From Hydractinia symbiolongicarpus (taxonomy: Eukaryota; Cnidaria; Hydrozoa; Anthoathecata; Hydractiniidae), in the NCBI RefSeq assembly GCF_029227915.1, contig NC_079883.1, positions 806,001 to 870,000 of the forward strand: a DNA stretch of 64,000 bases, written 5' to 3'. Made by a program: the position numbers and the translations under genes. Positions within the stretch are counted from its first letter, which is position 1, and each line of letters starts with the position of its first letter. The notes below the pieces were generated by a model, which worked only from the letters and a program-made list of their open reading frames with translations, did not search any database and was not told the DNA's origin. Of the stretch, positions 62,962 to 64,000 are shown one piece after another.

Positions 62962-64000
62962 GAACGATATTTTAAATTACTTTTTCACCACTAAAACGCA
63001 AGAGACTTGTAGTTTTCAAAAATATTTTCATTTTTGATGAGACGCTGAATAAAAGAAGTTTAATCGCCGGCAAACGAAAACCCGCGATTTCCCGTAAATC
63101 CCGTGCTTGGCCCGTATAGTCGAGTATATACAAAGAAAGTACCCTGTGAGTAAACTCATTTCCAGAACGATTTTTTAAATTATCTTTTCACCACTAAAAC
63201 GCATGAGACTTGTAGGTTTCAAAAATGCTTTCATTTTTGATGAGACGCTGAATAAAAGAAGTTTAATCGCCGGCAAACGAAAACCCGCGAATTCCCGTAA
63301 ATCCCGGACTCGGCCCGTATAGTCAAAAGTATACAAAGAAAATACACAGGGAGTAAACTCATTTCCCGAACGATTTTTTAAATTATTTTTTTACCACTAA
63401 AACGCATTAGACTTGTAGTTTTCAAAAATGTTTACATTTTTGATGAGACGCGGAATAAAAGAAGTTTAATCGCCGGCAAACGAAAACCCGCGATTTCCCG
63501 TAAATCCCGTGCTTGGCCCGTATAGTCGAGTATATACAAAGAAAGTACCCTGTGAGTAAACTCATTTCCAGAACGATTTTTTAAATTATCTTTTCACCAC
63601 TAAAACGCATGAGACTTGTAGGTTTCAAAAATGCTTTTATTTTTGATGAGACGCTGAATAAAAGAAGTTTAATCGCCGGCAAACGAAAACCCGCAAAATC
63701 CTGTAAATCCCGGACTCGGCCCGTATAGTCAAAAGTATACAAAGAAAATACACAGGGAGTAAACTCATTTCCCGAACCATTTTTTAAATTATTTTTTCAC
63801 CACTAAAACGTATTAGACTTGTAGTTTTCAAAAATGTTTTCATTTTTGATGAGACGCGGAATAAAAGAAGTTTAATCGCCGGCAAACGAAAACCTGCGAT
63901 TTCCCGTAAATCCCGTGCCTGGCCCGTATAGTAGAGTATATACAAAGAAAGTATCCTGTGAGTAAACTCATTTCCAGAACGATTTTTTAAATTATCTTTT
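62962..64000 (+). repeat. 9-mer HOR copy 2, cut by the window edge
   Basis: Six monomers match 61136 onward in order: gatattttaaattac, ggtttc/aatgctttc (63165), gcattag (63368), ggtttc (63571), gtattag with gtgcctgg and gtagag (63774), and the start of the sixth (63977). The array clearly continues beyond the window. Confidence 0.82.

Larger units (their letters stand above)
1..64000 (+). repeat. Tandem satellite array, 203-bp monomer, about 316 copies
   Basis: Every part of the window is a copy of one 203-bp unit, all in the same orientation. Fixed landmarks by monomer position are gaacg at 1, caccactaaaacgc at 25-38, a dyad at 55-76, gacgc near 80, gccggcaaacgaaaac at 105-120, tttcccgtaaatcc at 127-140, ggcccgtatag at 148-158, tatac at 166 and gtaaactcattt at 189-200. 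Copies differ by a few to roughly ten percent, by eye. Length is almost invariant: 202-bp variants each lose one base in a class-specific place, one monomer is 201 bp and one is cut to 70 bp. No tRNA, rRNA, transposon, gene or array edge is visible. The organisation is typical of eukaryotic centromeric or pericentromeric satellites. That location is inference. I do not recognise the family by name. Confidence 0.97.

Noticed and set aside
1-64000. CRISPR array
   Set aside because: There are no short repeats separated by unique spacers. The whole 203-bp unit is repeated, and no cas-like gene is present.
1-64000. Transposable element or LTR origin of the repeat
   Set aside because: I found no terminal inverted repeats, target duplications, primer site or coding remnant in the monomer. 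An ancient origin cannot be excluded but is not supported.

Overview
The window is one uninterrupted satellite DNA array and holds no recognisable gene. A 203-bp monomer repeats head to tail, always in the same orientation, from the first base to the last. My register count gives about 316 monomers. The total fits 316 x 203 bp minus one 133-bp deletion and about 39 single-base losses, mostly class-specific 202-bp monomers. I see no transposon, unique DNA, inversion or array edge. Coordinates below start each monomer at its gaacg (or variant) motif.

The organism is a eukaryote, from the scale and higher-order organisation of the satellite. The species cannot be read from the sequence. The monomer is about 37% GC but carries 12-14 CpG, about 1.7 times expectation from its base composition. 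This argues against long-term dense CpG methylation, so an invertebrate or another weakly methylating lineage is more likely than a vertebrate or a heavily methylated plant centromere. Such arrays are usually centromeric or pericentromeric, but nothing in the window proves that.

Each monomer has an AT-rich half (about positions 1-100: T tracts and a 22-bp dyad) and a CpG-rich part (about 103-152: gccggc, cccgcg, tttcccg, cggcccg), followed by a purine-rich linker. Monomers fall into classes marked by linked variants. R: gcagaataaaagatgttaa, 202 bp. N: gctgaatgaaag with gtgcttgg. K: gtcttc with gcggaat. Y: cgtatgagactcg. C: cgcacgag with ggactcgg. C2: cgcacgag with gcgaattcccg. C3: like C2 with aatgccggc and gcactcgg, 202 bp. 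Q: caggaatg with gcttaatgaaag. G: aaaaaggtttt with aaattccgtg. P: gacgccgaat with aaaccccgg. A: ttaatgggacg. E: gataagacgctg with cctggactc. H: catgacac with cggatataaac. I: tctttccacc with gcgaaat.

Layout, left to right. 1-8114: variable R-N-K-C-Q-G-P-A-E order. 8115-15816: 10-mer higher-order repeat (HOR) of 2027 bp. 15817-19668: 11-mer of 2230 bp. 19669-27169: transition with 6-mer and 4-mer duplications. 27170-36913: a 14-mer HOR (2842 bp) in four copies of different size. 36914-43684: irregular, with an out-of-register 1491-bp duplication and the only truncated monomer. 43685-58370: a second 14-mer (2841 bp) alternating with its 7-mer deletion derivative (1420 bp), the whole pattern recurring at 6898 bp. 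58371-61135: irregular. 61136-64000: 9-mer of 1826 bp.

The main biological content is the record of unequal exchange. HOR units shrink by whole monomers through hybrid monomers, and the order N-K-Y-C-Q persists across otherwise different blocks, which suggests that all blocks descend from one ancestral HOR.
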